NCBI GenBank assembly: GCA_014529385.2 | Contig: CM043971.1 | Coordinates: 57,416,709 to 57,480,708, forward strand | Origin: Adiantum capillus-veneris | Lineage: Eukaryota > Streptophyta > Polypodiopsida > Polypodiales > Pteridaceae | Length of the DNA stretch: 64,000 nucleotides | Reading direction: 5' to 3' | In this document: positions 23,048-32,991 of the stretch, one piece after another | How the letters are laid out: each line of letters starts with the position of its first letter | Position numbering within the stretch: position 1 is the stretch's first letter | Translations under genes and position numbers: made by a program | Notes under the pieces: generated by a model | The model's database searches: none | The model's input: the letters and a program-made list of their open reading frames with translations, nothing else | Told to the model about the DNA's origin: nothing

Positions 23048-24280
23048 CGAGAAAATGTGAAATTACGCATGATTTTACTACAATCTTTCTATGTCAATAT
23101 GGTACCAAGAAGGACTACAAGCCATCTGTTTTTGAAGGGCTACGAGCCATCTATTTTGGGATGGCTAAGAGCCATCCCAAAAAGACCCATCCAGTGATTA
23201 TTTTCAAGATCGAACAATTCTATCGAGTTGAGTACCCATTGATGCTAATCGACAAGAAAGAGTCTTGCCATTATTGATTTTTCGAGTGTTATTTTAGCAC
23301 TACATACTTCAAGTGTGTAGATCAAGTTGAGTGTTTGAAAGTTTAAACTCGTAAAGGCTTTTCTCTGCCAAGAGTATAGATGAAGCAAGCATTTCAGACA
23401 GCACGGTTGTTCACATACACCCAAGATAATAGATTTTTGGGTCTAAAATAGATTCAGTTGTGAATACGACTCCAATTAGAGTGAATCTTATTTCATCTCT
23501 AGAACCACTGAGAGTTTCTATACGAGTACCATTTTGGGGTAAGATCCATTTTAGCAGTATCTCTATGAGATTACTTTCGGATCTAGCAATCACCAATAGA
23601 GGTCATGGCTCGGTTTGGGTGCTTGTGGATCTTTCAGGTTAACCAAAATGGTTATTCATGACATTCTTGATTCCTTAGCAATGTTGTATGACATGTGATC
23701 CCCGTTTACCAATCATTTTAGAAGATTGTCTGTAAATCATGGGGAAACACACCTCAATACTGTCAGTTATCCAAAGAAGATGGGCAAATTACAAGTGTAA
23801 TCTTGTGCTAAAGGATATGTGAAGCGTGTACTTTAGCAGCAATCAATCCAATTAGAAAGCATGTATTGCTCTAGTTGGAGTTTTCTTACCTTATGTTTTT
23901 GCCACCTTGAACACTAGTTATGGTGGGGTTGTTTACTCATTGGATAAGATAACAAGTCAAGGACTTACACTTTGCAGATGAGTTATGTCAGCTAGTTACT
24001 TTCATGGAATGTCAAAAGAGGTACTCTTTGGGTACATATTTGTTATGATAACTCGTTTAGTATGCTCATGTGGAGTCTAAATGGAGTTTACACACTATGT
24101 TGGTGGGGACCATTTATACGATACGGTTGCAAAGGGACAACAATGTGGAAAACCAAGATGTTAGTCTTGAATTCATCGAAACTCCTTCTGAACTGCGTTT
24201 CATTCAAACGAACAGTTGGATCCATGAAGGGTGCCACTATGGAAAACATTATTGTTCTTATGAAGATATAACCATGCACT

Positions 24281-24440
24281 TTTTTTTTCGAGGAAAAAAA
24301 CGCTTCTCCAAGGGGGGAGTAATGTCATGCCTAGGGTACAACCACGTAGGCCAAGGGCCATTTTTTTTCGAGGAAAAAAACGCTTCTCCAAGGGGGGAGT
24401 AATGTCATGCCTAGGGTACGACCACGCAGGCCAAGGGCCA
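24281..24440 (+). repeat. 80-bp tandem duplication of the polypurine tract and LTR start of element F
   Basis: The segment from TTTTTTTTCGAGGAAAAAAA through the purine run and the first 38 bases of the LTR is present twice, from 24281 and 24361. Only the second leads into a full LTR (24403). The first gives a truncated LTR start at 24323. Confidence 0.9.
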
Positions 24441-24544
24441 GGACGGAGCCATGCCGTTAAGGGGGCCCTATTATTAGCAAGGCAGGTTCTATATAGGGCA
24501 TGGCTGGGTGGAGAGTTGTAGGCTCTAGTCCCCTCTGTCTCATA
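24403..24544 (+). repeat. 3' LTR of element F
   Basis: 142 bp, very similar to the left LTR. It ends CTCATA, followed by the target duplication ATAGG. Confidence 0.9.
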
Positions 24545-25517
24545 ATAGGACATCCCTATGTGCAAATGATATTCTCATACAAGAATATTGTTGTTGATCC
24601 GGAAGTGTTATCTGGCAATGCCTTAGCTTCAGCCCACTTGCTCACATAGCATGTAGCCATTATGAGATACATGTTTTTCCTAGAAGTAATATTCTTGAAT
24701 GGACCCATGAAGTCCACTCCCCACTTCATAAAAACTCTTAGTGGGTGTACTGGATTCAGAGGTGTCATGTCAACTGTTGTTGGTGTTCCCATCCATTGAA
24801 AAATATCACAGCTTTTGCAACATGCTCTAACATTCGCCATCATAGTCTACCACAAGAGGCCTCCTTGCAGGATTTTCTTGTAAGTGATGTCAACTCTTGC
24901 ATATTCATTGAATGGGTTACCTAGTTCTGCTAGTCCAGGCTTCATCTCTATTCTTTTAGTAGCTTGACCTGAACTTTCTACATTCATGTGAGTGGGTTCA
25001 ACTACTAGTTTGAAATCAAACTTATCATGCTCTGACCGGTATGGCTGGTTTGGTGTCCATCCTTCTAGTTGAACTGTCCTCTCCCCAGTGTTTGACTCTA
25101 CAAACTAATGTGGGCACTGCTTCCTCTGCCTCTCAGCGTGCTCTTTGTCCATCAAAACAACACTCAGGTCTATTTCTATTAAAGAATAAATGTTCTTTGA
25201 GGCTAACATCCTCTCAAATTTTTTTGTTCCATATTTCTTGCAAAGGTCCTCTAGTCTTAGAGCCTTTTTCCAGCTCCTTGTATTATCAGACTTAAAAAAT
25301 TGGATTCTCCTACTAGCCCCTGAATTTTCAATGTTTGGTTGACATATTTGTGTACTACACCAGTTGTTCTGAGCCATGGTATGCCAAGAAGCATTCCATA
25401 TGCTCCCTGTACATCTATAACTAGGAAATTGGTCTTAAATTTCTCTTTACCTACTTTGATTTGCATGTTCTCAATGAATCTTGTGGCTTGGACTACCCTA
25501 TGGTCAGCCATTCTCAC
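24545..25517 (-). pseudogene. Protease end and integrase start of relic G, RT missing
   Basis: On the minus strand, 25517-25260 encodes a retropepsin C-terminal part with the MLLGIPWLRTT motif; its catalytic Asp lies beyond the CACTA junction. After a linker of roughly 130 residues the frame enters the integrase zinc finger (ACCKSCDIFQWMG) and core (PLRVFMKWGVDFMGPF, with the first catalytic Asp, then VSKWAEAKAL). The RT and RNase H that should lie between protease and integrase are missing. The frame ends at the element F insertion. Confidence 0.8.
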
Positions 25518-26500
25518 CACTACAAGAGGTTATGTGCACTTGTGACGCTTTTAGCAAAGGAAATACATTGGGTTTTTATACTCCCCTGCGTTGCTAAGAC
25601 CGTCGCTAACAGCATCGCTACAGGAACGTCGCTATATAGTGATGCGAATAGCGATGCATATAGCAACAATTATAGCGACGGTTACAGTCCTTCTGTAGAG
25701 ACGCTAATAGCGATGTAGCAGAACCTTATATATATAGAAAGACGTTTATAGTGACACTCGAGAGTAAAAACATTTGGGTGGTAGGGAATTGAATGCCATG
25801 CCACCCATCAACCATATTGAATTTTTTCAGAATAGAGTAAACCTAAATGAATCCAAGATAACCTTTGAAAGAAAGTGCAAGGTATAGACCCGAAGTAGTC
25901 ACCCACAAGACAATATAACCATTAACTCCATCATGCATAGTATTGTTTGCAGAATAAATATACAAAACTGACAAAAGTAATTGGACGAAAGTAAATCAAT
26001 GACAATTATACACATTATAGGCAAAATCACTTAATTGTTAAGCTTTGCAAATGTAATAGTTACAACACAATTGTCATTACTGAGAAAATACATGGTTTTC
26101 CAATAGTTACAAAAAAACATACACACATTATCTCATTATACATGCTATGACACAAGGAAACTAATGCTATCTAGCTACGGCTAGACTAACGTCATCTAAT
26201 CAGACGTCTCATCGTGTCCAGGCAGTGTATCTGTCGAATTCTGTAGAAAAAACCAATAAGACTTTCTGTAAGTATAAACATATAAATACAAAACAATCTA
26301 TTTTCTTAGCTTACCATTAAAATACAACAAATGTAAAAGAGTAATACTAACCATGCTGTCGTGAGAACTCAAAATGTCCATCAGGGCGTTTAACCCTTTT
26401 TGCCTGCGTACTCGCGCTTGTACGGTGTGGGGTCACGTCCTATCATCGACCACTATTCAAAACATACAAAGAATCCAATATGTTAGAATTTAAAAGTACA
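25518..26500. mobile_element. CACTA-type DNA transposon end and partial body
   Basis: CACTACAAGAGG at 25518 matches the terminal inverted repeat start of plant CACTA elements. The next 200 bp carry repeated subterminal motifs (TCGCTA, TAGCGATG, TAGCGACGG) in both orientations, as in this superfamily. It interrupts the protease of relic G. I cannot find the other end (TAGTG), so the right boundary given is approximate and the element is probably truncated. Confidence 0.6.
26209..26450 (-). CDS. Possible last exons of a CACTA-encoded gene
   Basis: The minus strand has an open stretch of about 33 codons (26450-26352; TPHRTSASTQAKRVKRP and onward), ending at a splice donor-like G|GTTAGT at 26351. 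An acceptor TTTTCTACAG sits at 26241, and a short second exon could end at a TGA at 26209. The direction, with the 3' end toward the transposon end, fits En/Spm layout. No transposase motif is visible, so this rests on splice-like sites only. Confidence 0.2.
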
Positions 26501-26807
26501 AATAGACGTAACTACCAAACGTAACCGATTTGGACTTATCTACACAAGGGTGGCTACACATGGTTGCCTCTCATGAGAGAGGGTAGCCCTTTTGGCCTAT
26601 AAAAGAAGGCCACTTCTACACACATTTCACAGTGTGAAGTTGATGCAAGAAGGTGGGTGTGAGGTGGTGAGAGTGAAGCAAAGCGGGAGCTCCAAAAGGG
26701 TATAATCCCTTTGTAACTTACTTCTTGTTTTGAAGTACTAAAGCCATTGAGTAGTTGCTTTCCTAATTCTCCTAATTGATTTTCTAATTCTCATAATCAA
26801 TATCTAA
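26500..26807 (+). promoter_or_regulatory. Promoter- or LTR-like fragment with TATA box
   Basis: GGCCTATAAAAGAAGG around 26594-26609 is a good plant TATA box, followed by a GC-balanced leader-like stretch. Just before D's LTR there is a partial duplication of the LTR start (TCATAATCAATATCTAATT at 26791). It may be a solo LTR fragment of an unidentified element. Confidence 0.3.
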
Positions 26808-27655
26808 TTTTATAATAATCAATATATAATTCTCCTAAATGATTTTCTCATGTTAAACTGATCATTTAATATGGGGAAGTGCCAGGGGAGAAAAAGCTAG
26901 AATATTGGTTAAGCTAGCAGACCACCGGCCACAGTAGGGATCCAAAGGAGGGAAAATAGGGATCCAAAGGGGGGGCCATCTGCAAAAGAGCCATGTGCAA
27001 CAATGGGCTAAAAAGACCCTAAGGTTCAGCCCATTAAGACTTCCAAAATGCTAAGGTTCCAAAATTCAAAGGTTGTGTCCAAAGGTCAACCTTAAGGGAA
27101 TTGGATGCTTTATGTGTGTACAAAAAAGTCTTTGCAATCCCTACTTGGGAGGGGGCGAGCCTTGCATGTAGGGGATGAGAGAGAAAGCCACACACACACA
27201 CACAAGCTCCGTTTACACAAAGGGAATGAGGGACACATGTAAGCTCCCTAGGCCAAATGCCCACAAGGTGTACCCAATTCCTATTAGATGGCCTTGGAGG
27301 TGGACCAATGAGAATTAGGCTAGAGTAAATCTAGTTTAATTAATTTAAAAACACTTAATAAAAGAACCAATGAGAATTAAGTCCTCTAGAAGACTATTGG
27401 ACAGTCTCCCAAGGGGTCCAATGAGCATTCAACAGCCCAATGGCTTGCCTGATTCCTATTGGCCAGGAGGCAAAGGGATCCAATGAGAGTTTAGTTGAAT
27501 TATTAAATTACCTAAAGCTCTCACAAAAGGGGAAAGGGGGACACATGTCAGAAGGCTATCACTTATGCTGCTTAATAGTCATTGGCTAGCCCTGGGGAGG
27601 TCCAATGGGAGGACAGGAAGAGCAAATAGCAAGGGGGCTCGCCCAAGAGAGGGAG
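26808..27655 (+). repeat. 5' LTR of element D, first part
   Basis: Aligns with 58481-59332 of the 3' LTR, including CA microsatellite and CCAAT-box-rich stretches. Interrupted after GGGAG by element C. Confidence 0.9.
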
Positions 27656-28678
27656 TGTAATGGAATTTGCCTATTCAATTTGAGAGTAGCAGAATTTAAT
27701 GAGATTACTTTCAAGAAATTATTTTGTGAGCATAGCGGGTAGACATAATTGAAGATAGCAACATAATTATAGCAATTAGTTAACTTGGCATGGACAATAC
27801 TTTTGCAAGAGAGAGAATTTAGAGAACATGACAACAGTTGAGGACCGGATTTATGTGGAGCCGGTCCCCCCTCCAATAGGCATTTATATTATGATTTCTC
27901 CCATAAAGAGAGACTTGTTACAATACATTCTTTGTGTTCCTTGTGACCGAGGTGAAGCAATGAAGATGGAAAGCTTCATGCATCACCATCATAGCATAAC
28001 CTAAACTTGAAGAAAGCTTTAACTATACCAAGACTTAGTCCCAAGACCTCAAACACCTTCGAAGGTGGAGAGAGCTAGCAGGGAATGAGGGTAGGGAAGA
28101 GGAAGAAGAAACATTTCATACGAGAAAGAGCTAGTTCCTCACTTATCATAACTCTTGTGCTAGCATACATAATAGCATAGTAATGAAGAAGAAATAGATG
28201 GCAAGCTCAAGCATTGAAGCATGGCTCTTGGATGGATTTTCACTCCATAGCCAAGAGTGTTGGTGTAGGCTCTCAACCTCTACTTGCTAGGAGAAGGAGA
28301 GGGAGCTCTTGCACTTTGCATAGTACACAGTGAGAGTGTTTGTGAGTGTGTGTGGGTGAGTATACCCCCTAAGCACCCCCCTAGCTTGCTTGGGTCGACC
28401 CCCCCTTGTAGCTCATGCTTGAAGCTCATTGGACCCCTCCAGGCCTAGCCAATCACAAGCAGGAGCCATTACAAGCAACATGGGTAGCCTTGGGACAAGT
28501 GTCCCCCTTTGCCCTTTGAGAGAGAGGACTTGATAAATGCAAAATCAATTAATTAAATATTCTAAATTATCATTGGACCCCTTGGATGGCCAACCAATAG
28601 GCTTCAGGCACACCATGAGGGCAACATGGGGAGGAACTTGACAAGTGTCCTTGCTGTCTCTTCAAGCTGGCGCTTCCC

Positions 28679-28679
<1 letters not shown>

Positions 28680-28718
<39 letters not shown>
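28680..28718. repeat. (GT)n microsatellite in the C LTR
   Basis: About 19 units; the partner LTR has about 14 units at 35861-35888, followed by a poly-C run at about 35898-35914. Confidence 0.97.
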
Positions 28719-28719
<1 letters not shown>

Positions 28720-28921
28720 CTCTCTCATCCCCCCCCCTTGTAGGCTCTCCCCCCCTCCTTGTAGGGATCTTTTTGACTTTGGATGAGCAAGCCCCTTAGT
28801 CATCAAGCATGACTAAGCACTTGAAGTAGGGGGTGTTCCCACAAGCATCTCAGGCAAGCTTCTCAAGGCACCTCAAGCACCTTAATCATGCACCAAGTCA
28901 AGCACCTCAAGCATGGAGCCA

Positions 28922-28986
28922 GTCAAGCACCTCAAGCATGACAAGCACCTCAAGCAGGACAAGCACCTCAAGCACGACAAGCACCT
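28922..28986. repeat. 18-bp minisatellite in the C LTR
   Basis: Units of ACAAGCACCTCAAGCAnG repeated about three times, with further degenerate copies to the left. The other LTR has the same array at 36072-36136 but lacks one upstream block. Confidence 0.85.
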
Positions 28987-29288
28987 TGAGCTTGGGCCGG
29001 GTTCCCACCTCAAGCTCAACCCTAGCTTACCTAAGGTCAAAGGACTTTTACACACATTATTGGAGGTCTTCAATGAAGCTAACCCTAAGGCCTTATGCTC
29101 CATTGGTTAGCCTTGCTCTTGATAGACCATCTCCCATTTGGGCCCCTTTACTATTGGCCCCGTGTTGAGATAGATCTATAAGCATATATCTATATCTTAA
29201 CACTTGTTCCCATTTATTCTGCCACATTAAGTGATCAATTTAATATGAGAAAATCATTTGGGTTGGTTAGATATTAGATTTTATGACA

Positions 29289-29648
29289 TTACCTCCCTCT
29301 TGAAATCATAGTTGTCCTCGACTATGAGGTAGAAGAGATAAAGCCTTAGTCATTAGTCAATCGTACTTAGCGGGTAGAGGATCCCTTTTTTACCCTACGA
29401 CATCTTTCCAAAATGGATGACTAATCCATTTGGTGCTTGGGAGGCATAGCTGCCACAAGCATGTCTGCTCTTTAGTCCATTTCATTCTCCCAAAGTAGAG
29501 TGACAAATTCTACTTGGTGTTTGAGAGATGTCGTCATCACAAACATGATTCTAAGCATGCATACTAGTTAAATTTGTGCACAATTAAAAAGAGGATTAGT
29601 CTTATAAGACAAAAACATGAGTCATTTAAAAGAGAGTTGTACATTTTC
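29289..29648 (-). other. 3' untranslated region and polypurine tract of element C
   Basis: On the minus strand AAGAGGGAGGTAA directly precedes the LTR start TGTCATAAAATC, marking the polypurine tract at about 29289-29301. The rest lies between the chromodomain stop and the tract and has no ORF. Confidence 0.8.
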
Positions 29649-30860
29649 TTACTCTAATGTAGCATTGTAAGCATTGACAAGGTTCATACTATCCTTAAGT
29701 TGTACTCCTTGCATCCATTTAGCATCTTCAAAAGGATAATTTTTGAACTTAATAAGATACCGTTGGATTATCTTACCATGTCGTAGTACCTTGTCTTCAT
29801 GCCGAAGGACAGCTTTGGGTTGTAGCACCTCTTCTTGGTCTTCAACTTCGGGAGGGTCTTCAATAATTGGTTCAGTTGGTGGCTCTCCTTTATAGGGCTT
29901 AAGTAGGCTTACATGAAAGGCATTGTGTATAAGCCAATGGTTGGGCAACTTGAGTTGATAAGCCGTCTCATTGATGGGCTTCAAGATTTGGAAAGGACCA
30001 TAGTATCTTTTTGCTAGTTTAGCATAATACTTTTGATGGCCCGTAGGATTTTTGCCCGTCGTTTGCCTTAATCGAGCCTTAGGAAACTTGAATAAGACCC
30101 AATCATTTTCTTTGAACATTAAGGCTCTTCTGTGCTTATCAGTAGCAGCTTTTTGCCTTTGTTGAGAGATGGCTATAGCCTCCCTAATCTTTTGAAAAGA
30201 TTCTTGTAGGTCACGGCTATACTCATCGGCGGCGAAGATCTTCCCATGTACTTTGAGTAGCAAGGGACTTTTAGGTCTTCCCTCTCTGATCTCGAAAGGT
30301 GCTTTCCCTATAGAAGTATGTACAGTATTATTGTAGGCATACTCTACTAGAGGTAAATACTTTTCCCATTGTGAGCGTTGATCTAATTCGGTAACATAAG
30401 TCTTGAGTAGATTGAGTATCGTAAGATTGGCAATCTCACTTTGGCCATCCGTTTGTGGGTGATAGGCCGAAGAGAAATTCAATCTTGTTCCTAGATTTTC
30501 AAAGAGACCTTTCCAGAAATTACTGGTCATTCTAGGATCTCTATCTGACACGATGGATGTGGGTAATCCATGGTGCTTGAAAATCTGAGATATGAAGAGA
30601 GTTGCCATTGGATGTGCCTTAATAGTCTTTTTGACAGGAATAAAATGTGCTTGCTTGCTAAACCTGTCGACTATTGTCCATATTCCCGTATTCCCATGGA
30701 TAGACTTGGGTAATCCAAAGATGAAATCCATGGATATACTCTCCCATGGTGAATTTGGAATAGGCAATGTCTGGGGTAATCCAGGTTGCTTCCCTCTATC
30801 ATACTTGGTCTTTTGGCATACTACACATTTTGAAACATGCTCTTGTATGTCCACTTTCAT
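29649..30860 (-). CDS. Integrase with chromodomain (element C)
   Basis: 403 residues. It starts in the zinc-finger end (CVVCQKTK), followed by the catalytic core with the three acidic residues in place: Asp in SMDFIFGLP, Asp in VSDRDPRM, Glu in DGQSEIANL. The GPY/F module YYGPFQILKPIN and the FHVSLLKPY block come next. The last 60 residues (YLIKFKNYPFEDAKWM and surroundings) form a chromodomain, which in this family guides insertion into heterochromatin. The zinc-finger histidine pair lies in the previous ORF, where the second His is Gln (AGQRG; element D has AGHRG). A stop separates the two ORFs. Confidence 0.93.
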   Translation of the reverse strand: MKVDIQEHVSKCVVCQKTKYDRGKQPGLPQTLPIPNSPWESISMDFIFGLPKSIHGNTGIWTIVDRFSKQAHFIPVKKTIKAHPMATLFISQIFKHHGLPTSIVSDRDPRMTSNFWKGLFENLGTRLNFSSAYHPQTDGQSEIANLTILNLLKTYVTELDQRSQWEKYLPLVEYAYNNTVHTSIGKAPFEIREGRPKSPLLLKVHGKIFAADEYSRDLQESFQKIREAIAISQQRQKAATDKHRRALMFKENDWVLFKFPKARLRQTTGKNPTGHQKYYAKLAKRYYGPFQILKPINETAYQLKLPNHWLIHNAFHVSLLKPYKGEPPTEPIIEDPPEVEDQEEVLQPKAVLRHEDKVLRHGKIIQRYLIKFKNYPFEDAKWMQGVQLKDSMNLVNAYNATLE

Positions 30861-30890
30861 GGTAGGCCAATAGAAATACGTCTCTACTCC

Positions 30891-31520
30891 TCAGAGAGTA
30901 GGTTGAATACCTCTCTGCCCTGCATATGGAAGAGCATGGGATTCATACATAACCTTCTCACGAAGGGAATGGGTAACACATAGCCTATTGCCGTGGAGAA
31001 GATAACCATCCTGCAAGGTGAATGGTTCCTCTTTCTTCCCCAAAGCAAGGGCTGACATTATGTCTCTAAAGTTAGGGTCAGTAGCATACTCATCTATCAT
31101 AGAGGATAGATCATTGTGAGTAGCTATAGACACCGCATTAACTTTTGGTCGTCGTGAAAGTGCATCGGCAACTTGATTGTGCTTACCAGGTATGTGAGCA
31201 ATATGGAAATTAAATTGCGAAAGAAAATTTGCCCACCTCATTTGTTTGTCGGAAAGTTTGGTTTGCGTCATGAAATACTTGAGACTTTGGTGGTCGGTTC
31301 GTAGGATAAATAGAGTCCCCAATAGGTAGTGCTTCCATGTATCTAGGGCATGTAGAACAGCTAAAAGCTCTTTCTCATAAATGCCCAAGACTCGTTCATC
31401 ACTATTGAGCCTTCGGCTCTCATATGCTATGGCATGCCCTTCTTGAAGCAAAACCGCTCCAAGGCAATCACCACAAGCATCACATGGGACCTCAAATGGT
31501 TTTGAGAGATCCGAAAGCAC
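30891..31520 (-). CDS. RNase H and integrase N-terminus (element C)
   Basis: 209 residues. The RNase H domain has the first Asp in PCDACGDCLGAVLLQ, Glu in YEKELLAV and Asp in LRTDHQSL, then the connection to integrase via GKHNQVADALSRRP. RNase H degrades the RNA strand during reverse transcription. The ORF ends in the integrase zinc finger just after AGQRGIQPTL, where TGA replaces a codon that reads Lys in D. It lies in the same polyprotein as RT but is separated by a stop. Confidence 0.9.
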   Translation of the reverse strand: MLSDLSKPFEVPCDACGDCLGAVLLQEGHAIAYESRRLNSDERVLGIYEKELLAVLHALDTWKHYLLGTLFILRTDHQSLKYFMTQTKLSDKQMRWANFLSQFNFHIAHIPGKHNQVADALSRRPKVNAVSIATHNDLSSMIDEYATDPNFRDIMSALALGKKEEPFTLQDGYLLHGNRLCVTHSLREKVMYESHALPYAGQRGIQPTL

Positions 31521-31568
31521 GAGGACTGGTTGGGAAGTAAGCTTCTCTTTGAGTTTTTCAAAAGCATT

Positions 31569-32666
31569 TTACTCCTTAGCAGTCCATACAAACTTAACGT
31601 TCTTCTTTGTTAAGTCGTGTAGTGGTCCTGCTACTTGAGAGAATTTTGCTATGAAGCGTCTATAGTATGCACACATACCAATAAAGCTTCTTAGCTCATG
31701 TAGATTCCTTGGGTTAGGCCATGATTTTATTACCTCTAACTTTGATGGATCCATACGAATACCATCGTGAGAGATAATATGACCTAGATATTGAATCTCT
31801 TGAAGGAAGAATTCACTTTTCTTTTGGTTGAGAAAAAGTTTGTTTTCCCTCAAGGCTTGAAAAATCACTTGGAGATGTTGCTTATGTTCCTCCAAATATT
31901 TGGAGTAGATGATGATATCATCAAAGAACACTCCAATGAATTTATGATATGGTCTAAAAAGTTTCTCCATGAGACGATTGAAAGTAGCTGGTGCATTAGT
32001 CAAGCCAAAAGGCATGACTAGATATTCATAAAGACCAAATGTTGTGCGAAACGCTGTCTTTAGGATATCTTCATCCACTATCCTTATTTGATGATAGCCA
32101 CTCTTAAGGTCAATCCTACTGAAGTAGGTAGAGCCTTGTAGCTTATCAAACAGATCTTCTACCCGAGGCACGGGAAATCTATTTTTGCTAGTGATATGGT
32201 TTAGTGCTCGATAGTCCACACACATACGGTATGTACCATCTTTCTTTTGCACTAAAAGGACTGGAGAACAAAAGGGAGAGGAACTAGGCCTCACCATCCC
32301 TTTGTCTACCAATTCCTGTACTTGCCTCATAATCTCCTCTTGTTGAGCTTGTGAGACTCGATAAGGAGGTTTGTTAGGCGGTGAGCTTCCTGGAAGGAGC
32401 TCAATACAATGGTCATCATCCCCTCGTTTTGGAGGTAGGTCCATAGGGATATCATCGATGAACACATCTTGGAATCCTTTTAGAAAAGTAGACAAGTCTA
32501 ACTCTTCTTGATTCCTATCATTTTCATTTGATGAAACATTATTAGCTTTTAGAGACTCTTTGACATAAATCATGTACGCAGAAACTGAGCTCTTCATTGA
32601 TTTATCAAAAGAAAGAGGATTTACAAGTGGAATAGTGCGACCACGCTCACTAGCATCTATATACAT
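31569..32666 (-). CDS. Reverse transcriptase (element C)
   Basis: 365 residues covering nearly the whole gypsy RT. Motifs in order: VRPSSSPFCSPVLLVQKKDG, RMCVDYRALN, YFSRIDLKSGYHQIR, TAFRTTFGLYEY, MPFGLTNAPATF, and the catalytic box VFFDDIIIYS. The family usually has F or Y, then V, I or L, then DD; here it is FFDD, the same as in D. The thumb follows (LGHIISHDG, LRSFIGMCAYYRRF). It overlaps the protease ORF by ten bases in another frame, so a frameshift separates them. Confidence 0.94.
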   Translation of the reverse strand: MYIDASERGRTIPLVNPLSFDKSMKSSVSAYMIYVKESLKANNVSSNENDRNQEELDLSTFLKGFQDVFIDDIPMDLPPKRGDDDHCIELLPGSSPPNKPPYRVSQAQQEEIMRQVQELVDKGMVRPSSSPFCSPVLLVQKKDGTYRMCVDYRALNHITSKNRFPVPRVEDLFDKLQGSTYFSRIDLKSGYHQIRIVDEDILKTAFRTTFGLYEYLVMPFGLTNAPATFNRLMEKLFRPYHKFIGVFFDDIIIYSKYLEEHKQHLQVIFQALRENKLFLNQKKSEFFLQEIQYLGHIISHDGIRMDPSKLEVIKSWPNPRNLHELRSFIGMCAYYRRFIAKFSQVAGPLHDLTKKNVKFVWTAKE

Positions 32667-32971
32667 GTTCTTTCCCCTGTAGGTGAAGTAAATTCTCCTT
32701 CAGGGAACTTCATGTTGGCAGCCATGCAATCAAACCATGGTGCCCCTAGGATAACATCCTGATGTTGGAGAGGAGAGATGAAGAAGTCTTCTTTGTCGAC
32801 ATAGCTTTGGACATGAAGCCTCAACTTCCCAATCAAGGGAGTAATGGAGGCTTGGTGTCCCTTGAAAGCTGCATCAGCTGCTACTATATCTCCCATCTCA
32901 AAAGCTTGAATGCCCAACTTGGTGGCCAACTCTATTGATATGAAGTTGAGAGTAGAGCCAGGGTCAAACAA
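32657..32971 (-). CDS. Retropepsin (element C)
   Basis: An aspartic protease core of about 104 residues that cuts the polyprotein. The active-site region reads FDPGSTLNFIS, where the usual D-S/T-G triad has Pro. The same DPG is seen in both copies of D, so it is a lineage trait or an ancestral lesion. The flap region and VILGAPW motif are present. The frame upstream is open with the zinc-knuckle part through a stop. Confidence 0.85.
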   Translation of the reverse strand: MFDPGSTLNFISIELATKLGIQAFEMGDIVAADAAFKGHQASITPLIGKLRLHVQSYVDKEDFFISPLQHQDVILGAPWFDCMAANMKFPEGEFTSPTGERTCI

Positions 32972-32991
32972 GATGAAGGAATCATGCTCTC

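Larger units (their letters stand above)
20216..24280. other. Interior of element F, no recognised coding sequence
   Basis: ORFs above 100 codons here are either microsatellite translations or unplaced frames (20755-21093, 24070-24402). No gag, protease, RT or integrase motif is visible. The origin of this 4-kb cargo is unknown. Confidence 0.6.
20058..24544 (+). mobile_element. Element F: non-autonomous retrotransposon with about 145-bp LTRs
   Basis: Direct repeats at 20058-20202 and 24403-24544, both starting TGTCATGCCTAGGGTAC and ending CTCATA, flanked by the target duplication ATAGG (20053-20057 and 24545-24549). A primer site matching initiator-Met tRNA follows the left LTR and a purine run, AAGGGGGGAGTAA, precedes the right one. 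The 4.2-kb interior codes for nothing recognisable and is rich in microsatellites. The very short LTRs recall TRIM elements, but the interior is far longer. It lies inside the integrase of relic G, so it is younger than G. Confidence 0.9.
17214..25517 (-). mobile_element. Relic G: Tat/Athila-like gypsy element, minus strand
   Basis: Reading right to left on the minus strand: the end of a retropepsin (25517-25257), a linker, an integrase zinc finger and core (to 24545), an interruption by element F, the rest of the integrase (20057 to about 19690), then a 3' ORF (19554-17214). RT and RNase H are absent between protease and integrase. The left part of the protease is cut by a CACTA transposon at 25518. 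No LTR of G is identified. Stops and frameshifts are numerous. Confidence 0.75.
27656..29288 (-). repeat. 3' LTR of element C
   Basis: 1633 bp, colinear with 34838-36439. It differs mainly in GT-repeat length, a poly-C run and the copy number of an 18-bp minisatellite. Confidence 0.95.

Noticed and set aside
24070-24402. 110-residue ORF near the 3' end of element F
   Set aside because: It runs into the duplicated polypurine tract and LTR, and its sequence suggests no retroelement or host protein. Kept only as unassigned interior.
28833-29168. ORFs with repeated Ser-Thr or Lys-His-Leu units, also at 36064-36319
   Set aside because: They translate an 18-bp minisatellite within the element C LTRs.
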